DNA of 64,000 nucleotides. It comes from Frondihabitans sp. 762G35 (GTDB taxonomy: Bacteria; Actinomycetota; Actinomycetes; Actinomycetales; Microbacteriaceae). Location: contig NZ_CP014619.1 of assembly GCF_002074055.1 (NCBI RefSeq), positions 372,001-436,000 on the forward strand, written 5' to 3'. A program made the position numbers and the translations under genes. The notes under the pieces are model-generated. The model was not told the origin of the DNA. It worked only from the letters and a program-made list of their open reading frames with translations, and made no database searches. This document shows, piece after piece, positions 54,382 through 63,433 of this stretch; within the stretch, counting starts at the first letter, position 1, and each line of letters begins with the position of its first letter.

Positions 54382-54745
54382 GAGACTCCACGACTCGCCG
54401 CTCACTTTCGCCGGGCGTGGCCAATCGTGGAGTCTCGCCGGCCGGGGCAGCCCGCCCCCGGCGAGGTCGGCCTCCGGCCCTGCCGAGACTCTACGACTCG
54501 CCGCTCACTTTCGTCGGGCGTGGCCAAACGTGGAGTCTCGCCGGCTGCGGCAGCCCGCCCCCGGCGAGGTCGGCCGCCGGCCCTGCCGAGACTCCACGAC
54601 TTGCCGCTCACTTTCGTCGGGCGTGGCCAATCGTGGAGTCTCGCCGGCCGGGGCAGCCCGCCCCCGGCGAGGTCGGCCGCCGGCCCTGCCGAGACTCCAC
54701 GACTTGCCGCTCACTTTCGTCGGGCGTGGCCAAACGTGGAGTGTC
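54382..54745. repeat. Palindromic 55-bp repeat, cluster 3 (four units)
   Basis: Units at 54382-54436, 54485-54539, 54588-54642 and 54691-54745, exactly 103 bp apart, with near-identical 48-bp GC-rich spacers. Each unit has GAGACTCCACG and CGTGGAGTCTC ends (small variants in units 2 and 4) around CGCCGCTCACTTTCG and GGCGTGGCCAA. The cluster fills most of the 652-bp gap between pstS and the NUDIX gene. Besides it, that gap holds only the PHO box, the promoter region and about 100 bp (54746-54850) in which I see nothing. Confidence 0.9.
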
Positions 54746-54850
54746 GCCGGGCGGGGGAAACCGGGGGCGGAGTGCGGCCGAGGGCGGGCGCAGGAGCTGC
54801 GGCCACAGCGACAACCGGCGGCTGCACCGGCCGGCCACCGCCTCGAACGG

Positions 54851-55810
54851 CTAGAGCTCCGGCCCGTGTGTCTCGACGGCGACCAGCGTGCCGTCGGCGC
54901 GCGACACGTGGAGCACCGTGTAGTCGGCGGTGCCGAGCGACGAGTAGCGACGGAGGTCGAGCCGGTTCCCCCCGCGCGTCTGCAGGGCGATCTGTCGGAC
55001 GATCTCGGGCAGCACGGGGCCGTGGCTGCAGAGCACGGCGTTGACCCGCTTCTTCAGACGCTTCTTGACCACGGCGGCGACGTCGTCGGTGCCCGCCTCG
55101 AACGCGTCCTGGCTGATGTCGTCGGTGTGCTTGACCCCGACGTGCGACGCCGCCGAGAGCGGTTCGACGGTGGCGAGGCAGCGCGCGGCCGTGCTGCTGA
55201 TGATCCGTTCGGGGCGCCAGGCGGCGATGCCGGGCGCGACGCTCTTGGCCTGCTTCCGGCCCGCAGGATGCAGGGGCCGAGTCGCATCCGCCCCCGACCA
55301 CTCCCCGGGCGGCACCGCTTTGGCGTGCCGGAGAGCCACGATGGCGAAGGTGCGCGCGGTGTCGGTCGCGACCCGGTCGGCGAAGCGGTCGAGCACCTCG
55401 GCATCGCGCTCGTAGGTGAGCTGCGTGCGGGCCTTCGCGAGCGGGACCCACTCGATGAGCTGCACCTCGCTGTTGGGCACGAAGGTGCCCGCCGCCTCGA
55501 AGGCCTCGTCGGTCACTTCCGCCGCCCAGTAGTGCACGATCTTGTCGCGGCCGCCGGGGAGGAGGTACTCGGCGGTGCCGAGCGGCGCTCCCAGAGCCAC
55601 CCGGTAGCCGGTCTCCTCCGCGATCTCGCGCACGGCCGTCTGCGGGGTGGACTCGCCGGGATCGACCTTGCCCTTGGGGAGGGACACGTCGTGGTGGAAC
55701 TCGCGGTGGATGAGGAGGACGCGCACCTTGTCGTCGACGAGTCGCCAGCAGACGGCTCCTGCCGCGACGACGGTCGTCGCCGTCGTGCCTGTCGGACGCG
55801 GCATCGTCAC
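54851..55810 (-). CDS. MutT1-like NUDIX + histidine phosphatase protein
   Basis: A 319-residue two-domain protein like mycobacterial MutT1. The NUDIX box ([22 protein letters not shown], read as [11 protein letters not shown] then REIAEETGY) lies in the first 140 residues. A phosphoglycerate-mutase-like domain follows with ALRHAKAV supplying the catalytic histidine and CSHGPVLP the second. Such proteins hydrolyse 8-oxo-dGTP and dinucleoside polyphosphates. The GTG at 55810 overlaps the ppk stop (GTGA), which decides the start and couples the two genes. Confidence 0.88.
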   Translation of the reverse strand: MTMPRPTGTTATTVVAAGAVCWRLVDDKVRVLLIHREFHHDVSLPKGKVDPGESTPQTAVREIAEETGYRVALGAPLGTAEYLLPGGRDKIVHYWAAEVTDEAFEAAGTFVPNSEVQLIEWVPLAKARTQLTYERDAEVLDRFADRVATDTARTFAIVALRHAKAVPPGEWSGADATRPLHPAGRKQAKSVAPGIAAWRPERIISSTAARCLATVEPLSAASHVGVKHTDDISQDAFEAGTDDVAAVVKKRLKKRVNAVLCSHGPVLPEIVRQIALQTRGGNRLDLRRYSSLGTADYTVLHVSRADGTLVAVETHGPEL

Positions 55811-57981
55811 CGGGCGGAACGCCTTCTCTTGCTGATCTGTCGCATCAGACCATCTTGCATGTCGTCGAGCGTCTCGCCCTCATCGCCGTGCGAGTGGCGG
55901 ACCCACGTGCCGTCGGCGTCGAGGTGCCACGACGCGGTCTGCGGCGACATGGCGAGGTCGAAGAGGTGGCCGATCTCGGCGAGATGGTCGTCTTGCACGA
56001 GGCGGACGAGCACCTCGACCCGGCGGTCGAGGTTGCGGTGCATCATGTCGGCGCTGCCGATGAAGACCTGGCGGTCGCCGTCGTTCTCGAACGAGAAGAG
56101 GCGGGAGTGCTCGAGGTAGCGGCCGAGGATGGACCGCACCCGGATGTTCTCGCTGAGCCCGGGGATCCCCGCCTTGAGCGAGCAGATGCCTCGGACCCAG
56201 ATGTCGACCGGCACGCCGGCGTTGCTCGCGTGGTAGAGCGCGTCGATGATCTCCTCGTCGACCATCGAGTTGATCTTGATGCGGATGCCCGAGGGCTTCC
56301 CCGCCCGGGCGTTCTCCGCCTCGACGGCGATGCGCTTGATGAGGCCCTTGCGCAGGTGGAGCGGCGCGACGAGGAGGCGCTTGAACTTCTTCTCGATCGC
56401 GTAGCCCGACAGCTCGTTGAAGAGCCGCGTGACGTCTTTGCCGACCTGGTCGTCGGCGGTGAAGAGCCCGAGGTCTTCGTAGATGCGGCTCGTCTTCGGG
56501 TTGTAGTTGCCCGTCCCGATGTGGGTGTAGTGGCGGAGGCGTCCGCCCTTCTCCTGGCGGATGACCAGGGCGAGCTTGCAGTGCGTCTTCAGCCCGACCA
56601 GGCCGTAGACCACGTGCACACCGGCCTTCTCGAGCTTGCGCGCCCAGGTGATGTTGTTCTGCTCGTCGAAGCGGGCCTTGATCTCGACCAGGGCCAGCAC
56701 CTGCTTGCCGGCCTCGGCGGCGTCGATGAGGGCCTCGATGATGGGGCTGTCGCCCGAGGTGCGGTAGAGGGTCTGCTTGATGGCGAGGACGTTGGGGTCG
56801 GCCGCGGCCTGCTCGAGGAAGGCCTGCACGCTCGTCGCGAACGACTCGTAGGGGTGGTGCACCAGGACGTCGCGCCGCGCGATGCTCGAGAAGATGTCGG
56901 GCGCCGTGTTGGGCTCGTTGGGCAGGAGTTGGACGGCCGTGGTCGGGAGGTGCTTGGGGTAGTGCAGCTCGGGTCGCGCGATCTTGGCGACCTCGAACAG
57001 CCCGGCGAGGTCGAGCGGGGCCGGGAGGCGGTAGACCTCCTGGTCGGTGATGTCGAGCTCGCGCACGAGCAGCTCGAGGGTCACGGGATCCATGTCCTCG
57101 GTGATCTCGAGCCGGATCGGCGGCCCGAAGCGTCGACGGAGGAGCTCCTTCTCGAGGGCCTGGATGAGGTTCTCGGACTCGTCCTCGTCGATCTCGACGT
57201 CTTCGTTGCGCGTGACGCGGAAGATGTGGTGCTCGATCACCTCCATGCCGGGGAAGAGATCCTGCAGGTGGTTCGCGATCAGGTCTTCGAGCGGGATGAA
57301 GCGGAGGCGGCCGCTGTTGTCGTCGGGCAGCTGCACGAATCGGGGGAGGACCTGCGGCACCTTGAGGCGCGCGAACTCCTGCTTCTCGGTCTTGGGGTTG
57401 CGCACGCGCACCGCGAGGTTGAGCGACAGACCGGAGATGTAGGGGAAGGGGTGGGCCGGGTCGACCGCCAGCGGCATGAGCACCGGGAAGATCTGGTTGG
57501 AGAAGACGTCGTGCATGCGGGCGCGGTCGTCTTCGCCCAGGTCGGACCACATCTCGACGTGGATGCCCGCGGCGTCGAGGTCGGGCTTCACGAAGTCGCT
57601 GAACGCGCGAGCGTGCCGCTCCTGCAGCTCGAGCGCCCTCGCGTTGATGGCGGCGAGGACGTCGCTGGGAGCGGTGCCGATGTTGGTCGGGACGGCGAGG
57701 CCCGTGGCGATGCGGCGCTTGAGCCCGGCGACCCGCACCATGAAGAACTCGTCGAGGTTGCTGGCGAAGATCGCCAGGAAGTTGGCCCGCTCGAGCAGGG
57801 GCGTGTCGGGGTCCTCCGCGAGTTCGAGGACCCGCTGGTTGAACGCCAGCCAGCTGATCTCGCGGTCGAGGAACCGGTCGACGGGCAGCGTGCCGTCGTC
57901 GTCGAAGGTCACGATCTCGTCGAAGTCGTCGATCAGATCGTTGGTCACGGCTGCGCCGTCGACGTAGGGTTCGCTGTCCAT
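55807..57981 (-). CDS. ppk: Polyphosphate kinase
   Basis: A 724-residue PPK1, about the family length. It makes polyphosphate from ATP. N-terminal block [21 protein letters not shown]; autophosphorylated histidine region [13 protein letters not shown]-terminal [23 protein letters not shown], read as LFSFENDG and [15 protein letters not shown]. It is first in a minus-strand pair with the MutT1-like gene. An AT-rich stretch at 58026-58040 upstream is the probable promoter. Confidence 0.95.
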   Translation of the reverse strand: MDSEPYVDGAAVTNDLIDDFDEIVTFDDDGTLPVDRFLDREISWLAFNQRVLELAEDPDTPLLERANFLAIFASNLDEFFMVRVAGLKRRIATGLAVPTNIGTAPSDVLAAINARALELQERHARAFSDFVKPDLDAAGIHVEMWSDLGEDDRARMHDVFSNQIFPVLMPLAVDPAHPFPYISGLSLNLAVRVRNPKTEKQEFARLKVPQVLPRFVQLPDDNSGRLRFIPLEDLIANHLQDLFPGMEVIEHHIFRVTRNEDVEIDEDESENLIQALEKELLRRRFGPPIRLEITEDMDPVTLELLVRELDITDQEVYRLPAPLDLAGLFEVAKIARPELHYPKHLPTTAVQLLPNEPNTAPDIFSSIARRDVLVHHPYESFATSVQAFLEQAAADPNVLAIKQTLYRTSGDSPIIEALIDAAEAGKQVLALVEIKARFDEQNNITWARKLEKAGVHVVYGLVGLKTHCKLALVIRQEKGGRLRHYTHIGTGNYNPKTSRIYEDLGLFTADDQVGKDVTRLFNELSGYAIEKKFKRLLVAPLHLRKGLIKRIAVEAENARAGKPSGIRIKINSMVDEEIIDALYHASNAGVPVDIWVRGICSLKAGIPGLSENIRVRSILGRYLEHSRLFSFENDGDRQVFIGSADMMHRNLDRRVEVLVRLVQDDHLAEIGHLFDLAMSPQTASWHLDADGTWVRHSHGDEGETLDDMQDGLMRQISKRRRSAR

Positions 57982-58076
57982 CCGTCAATCGTGCCACGCG
58001 GCCGCGTGCGGATGAGCCCGGGCGGGTTAACTGTTAGTAACTCGCTCGGATCCGCTCGCGGCCGCCGCGCATCCTG

Positions 58077-58292
58077 CTATTCCTCTTCTTTGAGCGCGAG
58101 CCCGATCGCGAAGAAGGTCGGCGCCCAGTGGCCGATGAAGATGCCCCAGCGGTCCGACTGGGCCTTGTCGTCGCTCTTCTTGCCGCGCGAGACCAGCCAG
58201 GCGACCAGGGCGATGACGATCGACGCGAAACCGCCGATGTAGGCGTGCTCGCTGCGGAAGCCGAGGTCGTGGACGAATTTGATGGGGTTCAT
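58077..58292 (-). CDS. Small membrane protein
   Basis: A 71-residue protein with two hydrophobic segments (about residues 18-35 and 49-66) separated by a charged loop (RGKKSDDKAQSDRWG). It is of a type common in Microbacteriaceae-like genomes, with unknown function. The ATG at 58292 has a moderate GGAAGGCACC ahead. It lies between ppk and mshD on the same strand. Confidence 0.65.
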   Translation of the reverse strand: MNPIKFVHDLGFRSEHAYIGGFASIVIALVAWLVSRGKKSDDKAQSDRWGIFIGHWAPTFFAIGLALKEEE

Positions 58293-58387
58293 GGGGTGCC
58301 TTCCGGGACGGGGTGTCCCTCGACCCAACTCCCCGGCGGGGATCGCGGGCCGCCCGGGCGACGATCGCGCCGGAACGGGAGCCGGAC

Positions 58388-59353
58388 CTAGCGCGAGAGC
58401 GTGTACTGCACGTCGACCGCGAAGTCGGTGAAGCCGCGCGCCCGGTACAGGCGCAGCGCCGCCTCGTTGTCGCCCTCGACGTAGAGGGAGGCCTCGTCGA
58501 CGCCCCGCTCGCGCAGTCGCACGAGCCCCGCGTCGACCGCCGCGCCGCCCAGGTGCTCGCCCTGATGCTCCGGGGCGACACCGACGGCGTAGAACTCGCC
58601 CGGCTGAGCCCGGTCGACCTTCAGCCAGCAGAACGCGACGAGGTCGTCGCCCTGTCGCAGCAGGAGGAGGTCGGCCGCGTCGAACCAGGGCTCGCGGATG
58701 CGGGCGTCGAGGTCGTCCTGCGTCAGGGAACCCTGCTCCGGGTGCGAGGCGAAGGCGCGCGCGTTGAGGTCGAGCCACGCCGCGTCGTCCGTGCCGGGGC
58801 GGAACGGGGCGACGGTGGTGCCGGGCGCGAGGCGCGGGGCCCGTGGCTCCTGCGCGACCGGGGCCCGCTGCTGCAGGAGCCGCCGGGTCGCCTCGAATCC
58901 GAAGCGGGCCGCGAGCCGCTTCGCCCCGGGCAGGTCGCCGTGGGCCCAGACGGCCAGGTCGCCCTCGGTCTGGTCGACGACGGCCCGCAGGAGCACCGTG
59001 CCGAGCCCCGCGCGTCGGAGCGACGGGTGCACGACCAGTTCGGCCTCCCCGGGGCGGAGGATCGCGGCGGCGTCGGCGTCGCCGAGCACCTGCGCGTCGC
59101 CCGCCCGCGCCTCGACGAGGGACTGGTCGGAGAACGGGGGGACGCCGTCGGCGTCCAGGGCGGCCGCCGCGAGGGCCTGGAGGACGGGTGCCGCCGCGGC
59201 ACCGCTCAGGTGGATGGCGCCCAGGTCGGAGGCCGCAGGGGAGTCGGTCGGCGCACCGGCGTCGGGACCCGCGCCAGCGTCGGGACTTGCAACAGCGTCG
59301 GGATCCGCGCCGCGTTCGGGCGCCGCGTCGTCAGGACGAGAGGGCCGGGACAT
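58388..59353 (-). CDS. mshD: Mycothiol synthase (acetyltransferase)
   Basis: A 321-residue double-GNAT protein. It acetylates cysteinyl-glucosaminyl-inositol, the last step of mycothiol synthesis. The first GNAT half has [14 protein letters not shown] and [18 protein letters not shown]; the active second half has [20 protein letters not shown] and [19 protein letters not shown]. The N-terminal 40 residues are an odd low-complexity tract of Ala, Pro, Asp and Gly. The start overlaps glnR by 23 bp, the same gene order as in mycobacteria. Confidence 0.93.
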   Translation of the reverse strand: MSRPSRPDDAAPERGADPDAVASPDAGAGPDAGAPTDSPAASDLGAIHLSGAAAAPVLQALAAAALDADGVPPFSDQSLVEARAGDAQVLGDADAAAILRPGEAELVVHPSLRRAGLGTVLLRAVVDQTEGDLAVWAHGDLPGAKRLAARFGFEATRRLLQQRAPVAQEPRAPRLAPGTTVAPFRPGTDDAAWLDLNARAFASHPEQGSLTQDDLDARIREPWFDAADLLLLRQGDDLVAFCWLKVDRAQPGEFYAVGVAPEHQGEHLGGAAVDAGLVRLRERGVDEASLYVEGDNEAALRLYRARGFTDFAVDVQYTLSR

Positions 59354-60020
59354 CGCGCTGCTCGTCGTCGTAGACGTTGAATCGGTAGCCGACGTTGCGC
59401 ACCGTCCCGATGAGCGACTCGAGGTCGCCCAGCTTGGCGCGCAGACGCCTCACGTGCACGTCGACGGTGCGGGTGCCGCCGAAGTAGTCGTAGCCCCAGA
59501 CCTCGCTGAGGAGCTGCTCGCGCGTGAAGACGCGCGAGGGGTGGGTGGCGAAGAAGCGGAGGAGCTCGAACTCCTTGAAGGTCAGGTCGAGCGGGCGACC
59601 GTGCACCTTCGCCGAGTAGCTGGCCTCGTCGATGACGACGCCGGAGGCCTGGATCTTGGACCCGGTCTGCGTCTGGGCGAGGCGGCCGGTGACGAGCCGG
59701 ATGCGCGCGTCGACCTCCGCGGGACCGGCCGTCTCGAGGATGACGTCGTCGACGCCCCACTCGGAGTTGACCGCGGTCAGGCCGCCCTCGGTGAGCACCA
59801 GGACCAGCGGGACCGTGACGCCCGTCGTCCGCAGGATCTTGCAGAGGGCCTTCGCGCTCGCCAGGTCGGCGCGGGCGTCGACGAAGATGAGGTCGCTCGA
59901 CGGGGCGTTGACGAGGTGCGCGGGCTCCGCGGGGATCTGGCGCGTACGGTGACTGAGAAGGGCCAGGGCCGGCAGGACGTCGGGCGTGCTGGCAGAGGTC
60001 AGGACCAAGAGCTGCGCCAC
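59331..60020 (-). CDS. glnR: GlnR-type winged-helix response regulator
   Basis: A 229-residue OmpR-family regulator. The receiver-like domain (residues 1-115) keeps one acidic position (LIFVDARAD) but lacks the full acidic pocket, as in GlnR, which acts without a kinase. The DNA-binding domain has [40 protein letters not shown] and [10 protein letters not shown]. Adjacent mshD, with pst and ppk nearby, matches the order around Rv0818 in M. tuberculosis, supporting the GlnR assignment. Its targets would be nitrogen genes. Confidence 0.82.
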   Translation of the reverse strand: MAQLLVLTSASTPDVLPALALLSHRTRQIPAEPAHLVNAPSSDLIFVDARADLASAKALCKILRTTGVTVPLVLVLTEGGLTAVNSEWGVDDVILETAGPAEVDARIRLVTGRLAQTQTGSKIQASGVVIDEASYSAKVHGRPLDLTFKEFELLRFFATHPSRVFTREQLLSEVWGYDYFGGTRTVDVHVRRLRAKLGDLESLIGTVRNVGYRFNVYDDEQRDVPALSS

Positions 60021-60125
60021 ACGACCTCCAGAAGATGGACTGCGGGCAAGTGTAGAGGACCGCCGCAGTGCTACCGGCTCAGCCTAGCGGGTGCCGTGGA
60101 GGCCTCCGTAGGGGATGATGGACAC

Positions 60126-60413
60126 GTGGAATCGACTGAACGACGCACGCGTCTCCGCCTGGCCACCACCATCCCGGTGTGGTTCGCGGCGCTCGTCGGC
60201 GCCGTGATCGTCGGTCTGACGACAAGCGGCGACCGCTACCTGGTCTGGCTGCCCCTGGTGCTCGGCCTGACGATCCTGCTGACCTTCTGCCTCCAGCTCG
60301 CGACCCGCGAGAAGGACGGCCTCGTCGACCGGACCATGCTCAGCCTCACCGGGAGCCTGGTGGTCCTGGGTGTCGCCACGGGCGTCCTGGCGCTGCTCGG
60401 CCTCTCGGCCTGA
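60126..60413 (+). CDS. Small three-helix membrane protein
   Basis: A 95-residue protein with three hydrophobic segments (about residues 15-33, 38-58 and 70-93) and short charged loops. Similar small proteins are encoded beside glnR or mshD in related actinobacteria; the function is unknown. The GTG at 60126 is the only suitable start. It is divergent from glnR. Confidence 0.65.
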   Translation: MESTERRTRLRLATTIPVWFAALVGAVIVGLTTSGDRYLVWLPLVLGLTILLTFCLQLATREKDGLVDRTMLSLTGSLVVLGVATGVLALLGLSA

Positions 60414-60459
60414 AGCGGACGGACCCCCGAAAGTCGGCCCCGACGAGTACCATCGGAGC

Positions 60460-60576
60460 ATGGATTCGCTGCTCGCCCTCGAGGTGTTCTACATCGGCCT
60501 GCTCGTGCTGGCCTCGATCAGCATCGCCTTCGTCGCGGTGACCGTGCTCGTCAAGCTGTTCAAGGGACAGCGCTAG
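60460..60576 (+). CDS. Very small single-helix membrane protein
   Basis: A 38-residue protein: MDSLLALEVFYIGLLVLAS opens a single membrane helix and VKLFKGQR forms a basic tail. The ATG at 60460 has GGAG 5 bp ahead. It lies 6 bp before the nitrobindin-like gene in the same direction. Short, but the start, ribosome site and hydrophobic pattern agree. Confidence 0.5.
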   Translation: MDSLLALEVFYIGLLVLASISIAFVAVTVLVKLFKGQR

Positions 60577-60582
60577 ACGTTG

Positions 60583-61185
60583 ATGGAGATCCCCACCGGT
60601 CTCCCCGCGGAGATCGTTCCCCTGTCCTGGCTCCTGGGCGTCTGGGAGGGCACCGGGGTGGTCGACTACACCACGGGCGACTCGCCCGACACCCGGCGCA
60701 CCCACGAGTTCGGCCAGCGCGTGAGCTTCAGCCACGACGGCCTGCCGTTCCTCAACTACAGCTCCTACACGTGGCTCCTCGACGAGGCGCACACGCCCCT
60801 CGCGAGCGAGACCGGCTACTGGCGGCTCGACCGGCCGGCCGAGGAGGGCGACCGCGGCCCCGGCATGCTGCCGGGCGTGGGCATCCAGCCGTTCACGACG
60901 CCGCGCGCCGTCGAGATCCTGCGAACCAACGACGACGGATTCAACATCGAGGTCTCGCTCGTGCACCCGAGCGGCGTCAACGAGCTCTACCTCGGCCGCG
61001 TCAAGGGCCCGCGCATCGACCTGGCGACCGACGCGGTGCTCCGGTCGAGCAACGCGAAGGAGTACTCCGCGGCCACCCGCATGTACGGCCTGGTCGACAA
61101 CCACCTCCTCTGGGCCTGGGACATCGCCGCCCTCGGCAACGAGCTGCGCACGCACTCGTCGGGGCGGCTCGCTCATGTCGACTGA
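60583..61185 (+). CDS. Nitrobindin-like heme-binding beta-barrel protein (DUF1794)
   Basis: A 200-residue FABP-like protein. The nitrobindin motif GVWEGTG (about residues 19-25) and the heme-ligand histidine region near the end (SSNAKEYSAATRMYGL and LLWAWDIAALG) are present. Members bind ferric heme and interconvert nitrogen oxides. The ATG at 60583 is preferred to the TTG at 60580. The end overlaps the YgfZ gene by 11 bp. Confidence 0.88.
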   Translation: MEIPTGLPAEIVPLSWLLGVWEGTGVVDYTTGDSPDTRRTHEFGQRVSFSHDGLPFLNYSSYTWLLDEAHTPLASETGYWRLDRPAEEGDRGPGMLPGVGIQPFTTPRAVEILRTNDDGFNIEVSLVHPSGVNELYLGRVKGPRIDLATDAVLRSSNAKEYSAATRMYGLVDNHLLWAWDIAALGNELRTHSSGRLAHVD

Positions 61186-62284
61186 CCTGACCCCCTTCTC
61201 CGCCCGCCCCGGTTTCGTCGCCGACGCGGCCACCGGCGTCGCCGCTCACTACGGCAACCCGTTCGTCGAGCAGCGCGAGCTCCTCGCGGGGCGCGCCGTC
61301 GTCGAGCTCGGCGACCGCGGCGTCATCACCGTCATGGGCCCCGACCGTCTTTCCTGGCTCGACTCCCTGACCAGCCAGGCCCTCAAGGGCCTCGCGCCGG
61401 GCGAGTCCACCGAGACCCTGCTGCTCGACCCCTCCGGTCGCATCGAGCACGCCGCCCGCGTCGTCGACGACGGCGAGACGACGTGGCTCCTCGTCGAGGC
61501 CTCCGAGACCGAGGCGTTCGCCTCCTGGCTCGACCGGATGCGCTTCACGCTCCGCGTCGAGGTCGCCGACCGCAGCGCCGACTTCCGGGCGCTGGCGTCG
61601 TTCGCCGATCCGGGGATTCCCGCCGCGGCTCCTGCCGGGGTCGCCCTCGTCTGGGTCGATCCCTGGGCGGAGGTCTCCGTCGGAGGCGTCGGCTACGCGG
61701 CCGAGGCGGGTCACGCCGGGCGCGGCTGGACCCTCCGGGAGACCCTCGTCGCCCGCGCCGACCTCGCCGGCATCGCGGCGTCCGAGATCCCCGTCGCCGG
61801 GGTCGTCGCGCTCGAGGCCCTCCGCATCGCCGCGTGGCGCCCGCGCCTGTCGACCGAGGTCGACGAGCGCAGCATCCCCCACGAGCTCGACTGGCTGCGC
61901 TCCGCGGTGCACCTCGCCAAGGGCTGCTACCGCGGGCAGGAGACCGTCGCCAAGGTCCACAACCTCGGGCACCCTCCGCGCCGGCTCGTGATGCTCCACC
62001 TCGACGGCTCCGACAACGTCCTTCCTCCCCACGGCGCGCCCGTGTTCGCAGGAGGCCCTGGCGAGCGCCGCGAGATCGGTGCCATCACCTCCAGCGCCAC
62101 GCACTTCGAGCTCGGGCCGATCGCCCTCGCGGTCGTGAAGCGCACCGCACCCGTCGACGAGTCGTTCGTCGTCGTCTGGGACGACACCGAGATCGCCGCC
62201 GGCCAGGAGGTCGTCGTGCCCCCCGAGGCCGGCGCCGCCGCCGGTGTCCCGCGTCTGTCGCGGCTCGGTGCCGTCCGGCGCTGA
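61175..62284 (+). CDS. ygfZ: YgfZ/GcvT-like folate-binding protein
   Basis: A 369-residue COG0354 protein. The signature KGCYRGQET, with the conserved cysteine, lies near residue 250. The N-terminal half has the GcvT-like fold (MGPDRLSWLDSLTSQALKGL). YgfZ proteins use tetrahydrofolate to assist Fe-S cluster assembly or repair. It overlaps the nitrobindin-like gene by 11 bp and lies 3 bp before the FUSC gene, so the three are co-transcribed. Confidence 0.92.
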   Translation: MSTDLTPFSARPGFVADAATGVAAHYGNPFVEQRELLAGRAVVELGDRGVITVMGPDRLSWLDSLTSQALKGLAPGESTETLLLDPSGRIEHAARVVDDGETTWLLVEASETEAFASWLDRMRFTLRVEVADRSADFRALASFADPGIPAAAPAGVALVWVDPWAEVSVGGVGYAAEAGHAGRGWTLRETLVARADLAGIAASEIPVAGVVALEALRIAAWRPRLSTEVDERSIPHELDWLRSAVHLAKGCYRGQETVAKVHNLGHPPRRLVMLHLDGSDNVLPPHGAPVFAGGPGERREIGAITSSATHFELGPIALAVVKRTAPVDESFVVVWDDTEIAAGQEVVVPPEAGAAAGVPRLSRLGAVRR

Positions 62285-62287
62285 CCC

Positions 62288-63406
62288 GTGTCGCCTCCCG
62301 CCGGGGCTCGCGCGCCTCGCCCCGGTGGCGCCTCGCGCGTCCTCGGCGACTTCGACCCCCGGGCCGCCCTCGAGCGCGTCCGCTCGTCGCTGCCCGCGGT
62401 GCTCCAGATCGTCGTCGCCGCCGGGGCCGCCTTCGCCATCGCCCACTTCGGCCTCGGCCACGCCATCCCCGTGCTCGCCGTCACCATCACCATCTCCTCG
62501 CTCGGGTTCGCCCGCGACGCGAGGCCCCGGCGCGTCCTCGAGAACGCCGTTGGCGTCGTCATCGGGATCGCGCTCAGCGAGGTGCTCCTGCTCGCCGTCG
62601 GCAAGGGGGTCTGGCAGTCCGGGGTCGTCCTGCTGGCCACGCTCCTCGTGGCGCGGTTCTTCTCGGCGAACAGCGCGTTCGCCGTCGCTGCGGCCACCCA
62701 GTCGATGTTCGTCGCGCTCCTGCCCGACCCGGCCGGCGGCCCCTTCACCCGCTCCCTCGACGGCCTCGTGGGCGGAGCGATCGCCCTGGTGGTGACGGCG
62801 ATCATCCCGCGCGACCCCGTCGGTCTGGCGCGTGCCGACGCCCGGCGGCTTTTCCGCGAGCTCGACGCGTCCTTCGCCGCTCTCGTCCTCGCCCTGCGCC
62901 ACGGCGACGTGCGCCGGGCCGACGACGCGCTGGCCACCCTGCGGGCGACGCAGCCGCTCCTCGACGACTGGGCGCAGACGCTCGACACGGCGGTGTCGAT
63001 CGCGCGGATCTCGCCGTTCCTCCGCGGCCGGCTGCCGGCGCTCGAACGGGAGCAGCGGCTCCTGCGGTACCTCGATCTCGCGACGCGCAACCTGCGCGTG
63101 GTCGCCCGACGCATCGACACGTCGACGGGCGACGGCCGGAGACGCGGCGAGATCGCCGACCTCGTGGCGAGCATCGCCCGGGCCACCTCCGCCCTCGGCG
63201 ACTCGATCGAAGCCATCGAGCTGATCCCGGTCGCGCAGGATGCCCTGACCGCCGTCGCCCGGAGGCTCGACCCCCGCGCGGTCCTGCCCGGCGCTCCCGT
63301 CGGGGAGACCGTCGTCGTGGTGATGCTGCGGCCGCTCGTCATCGACCTGCTCATGGCGACGGGGCTCGACCACGAGGCGGCGCGGGAGCGGCTCGCGCCG
63401 GTGTGA
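62288..63406 (+). CDS. FUSC/aromatic acid exporter family membrane protein
   Basis: A 372-residue protein: an N-terminal half with about five membrane helices (LPAVLQIVVAAGAAFAIAH, then IPVLAVTITISSLGF) and a soluble helical C-terminal half. This is the half-size FUSC layout of the YgaE/aromatic-acid-exporter type. The substrate is unknown. The GTG at 62288 follows the ygfZ stop by 3 bp. It ends before a 16-bp perfect palindrome. Confidence 0.78.
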   Translation: MSPPAGARAPRPGGASRVLGDFDPRAALERVRSSLPAVLQIVVAAGAAFAIAHFGLGHAIPVLAVTITISSLGFARDARPRRVLENAVGVVIGIALSEVLLLAVGKGVWQSGVVLLATLLVARFFSANSAFAVAAATQSMFVALLPDPAGGPFTRSLDGLVGGAIALVVTAIIPRDPVGLARADARRLFRELDASFAALVLALRHGDVRRADDALATLRATQPLLDDWAQTLDTAVSIARISPFLRGRLPALEREQRLLRYLDLATRNLRVVARRIDTSTGDGRRRGEIADLVASIARATSALGDSIEAIELIPVAQDALTAVARRLDPRAVLPGAPVGETVVVVMLRPLVIDLLMATGLDHEAARERLAPV

Positions 63407-63414
63407 GGTTTGGT

Positions 63415-63430
63415 GCGCTCCGCGGAGCGC
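63415..63430. terminator. GCGCTCCG/CGGAGCGC palindrome between convergent genes
   Basis: A 16-bp perfect palindrome placed 8 bp after the FUSC stop and 4 bp before the end of the minus-strand methyltransferase gene. It is a plausible two-way terminator, without a T-run. Confidence 0.5.
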
Positions 63431-63433
63431 GGG

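Noticed and set aside
54382-54745. CRISPR array suggested by regular 103-bp periodicity
   Set aside because: The repeated unit is a long palindrome and the spacers are near-identical, not unique. There are no cas genes.
58026-58040. PHO box upstream of ppk (GTTACTAACAGTTAACC on the minus strand)
   Set aside because: The two GTTA repeats are 10, not 11, bp apart and do not match GTTCACC. It is more likely just an AT-rich promoter.
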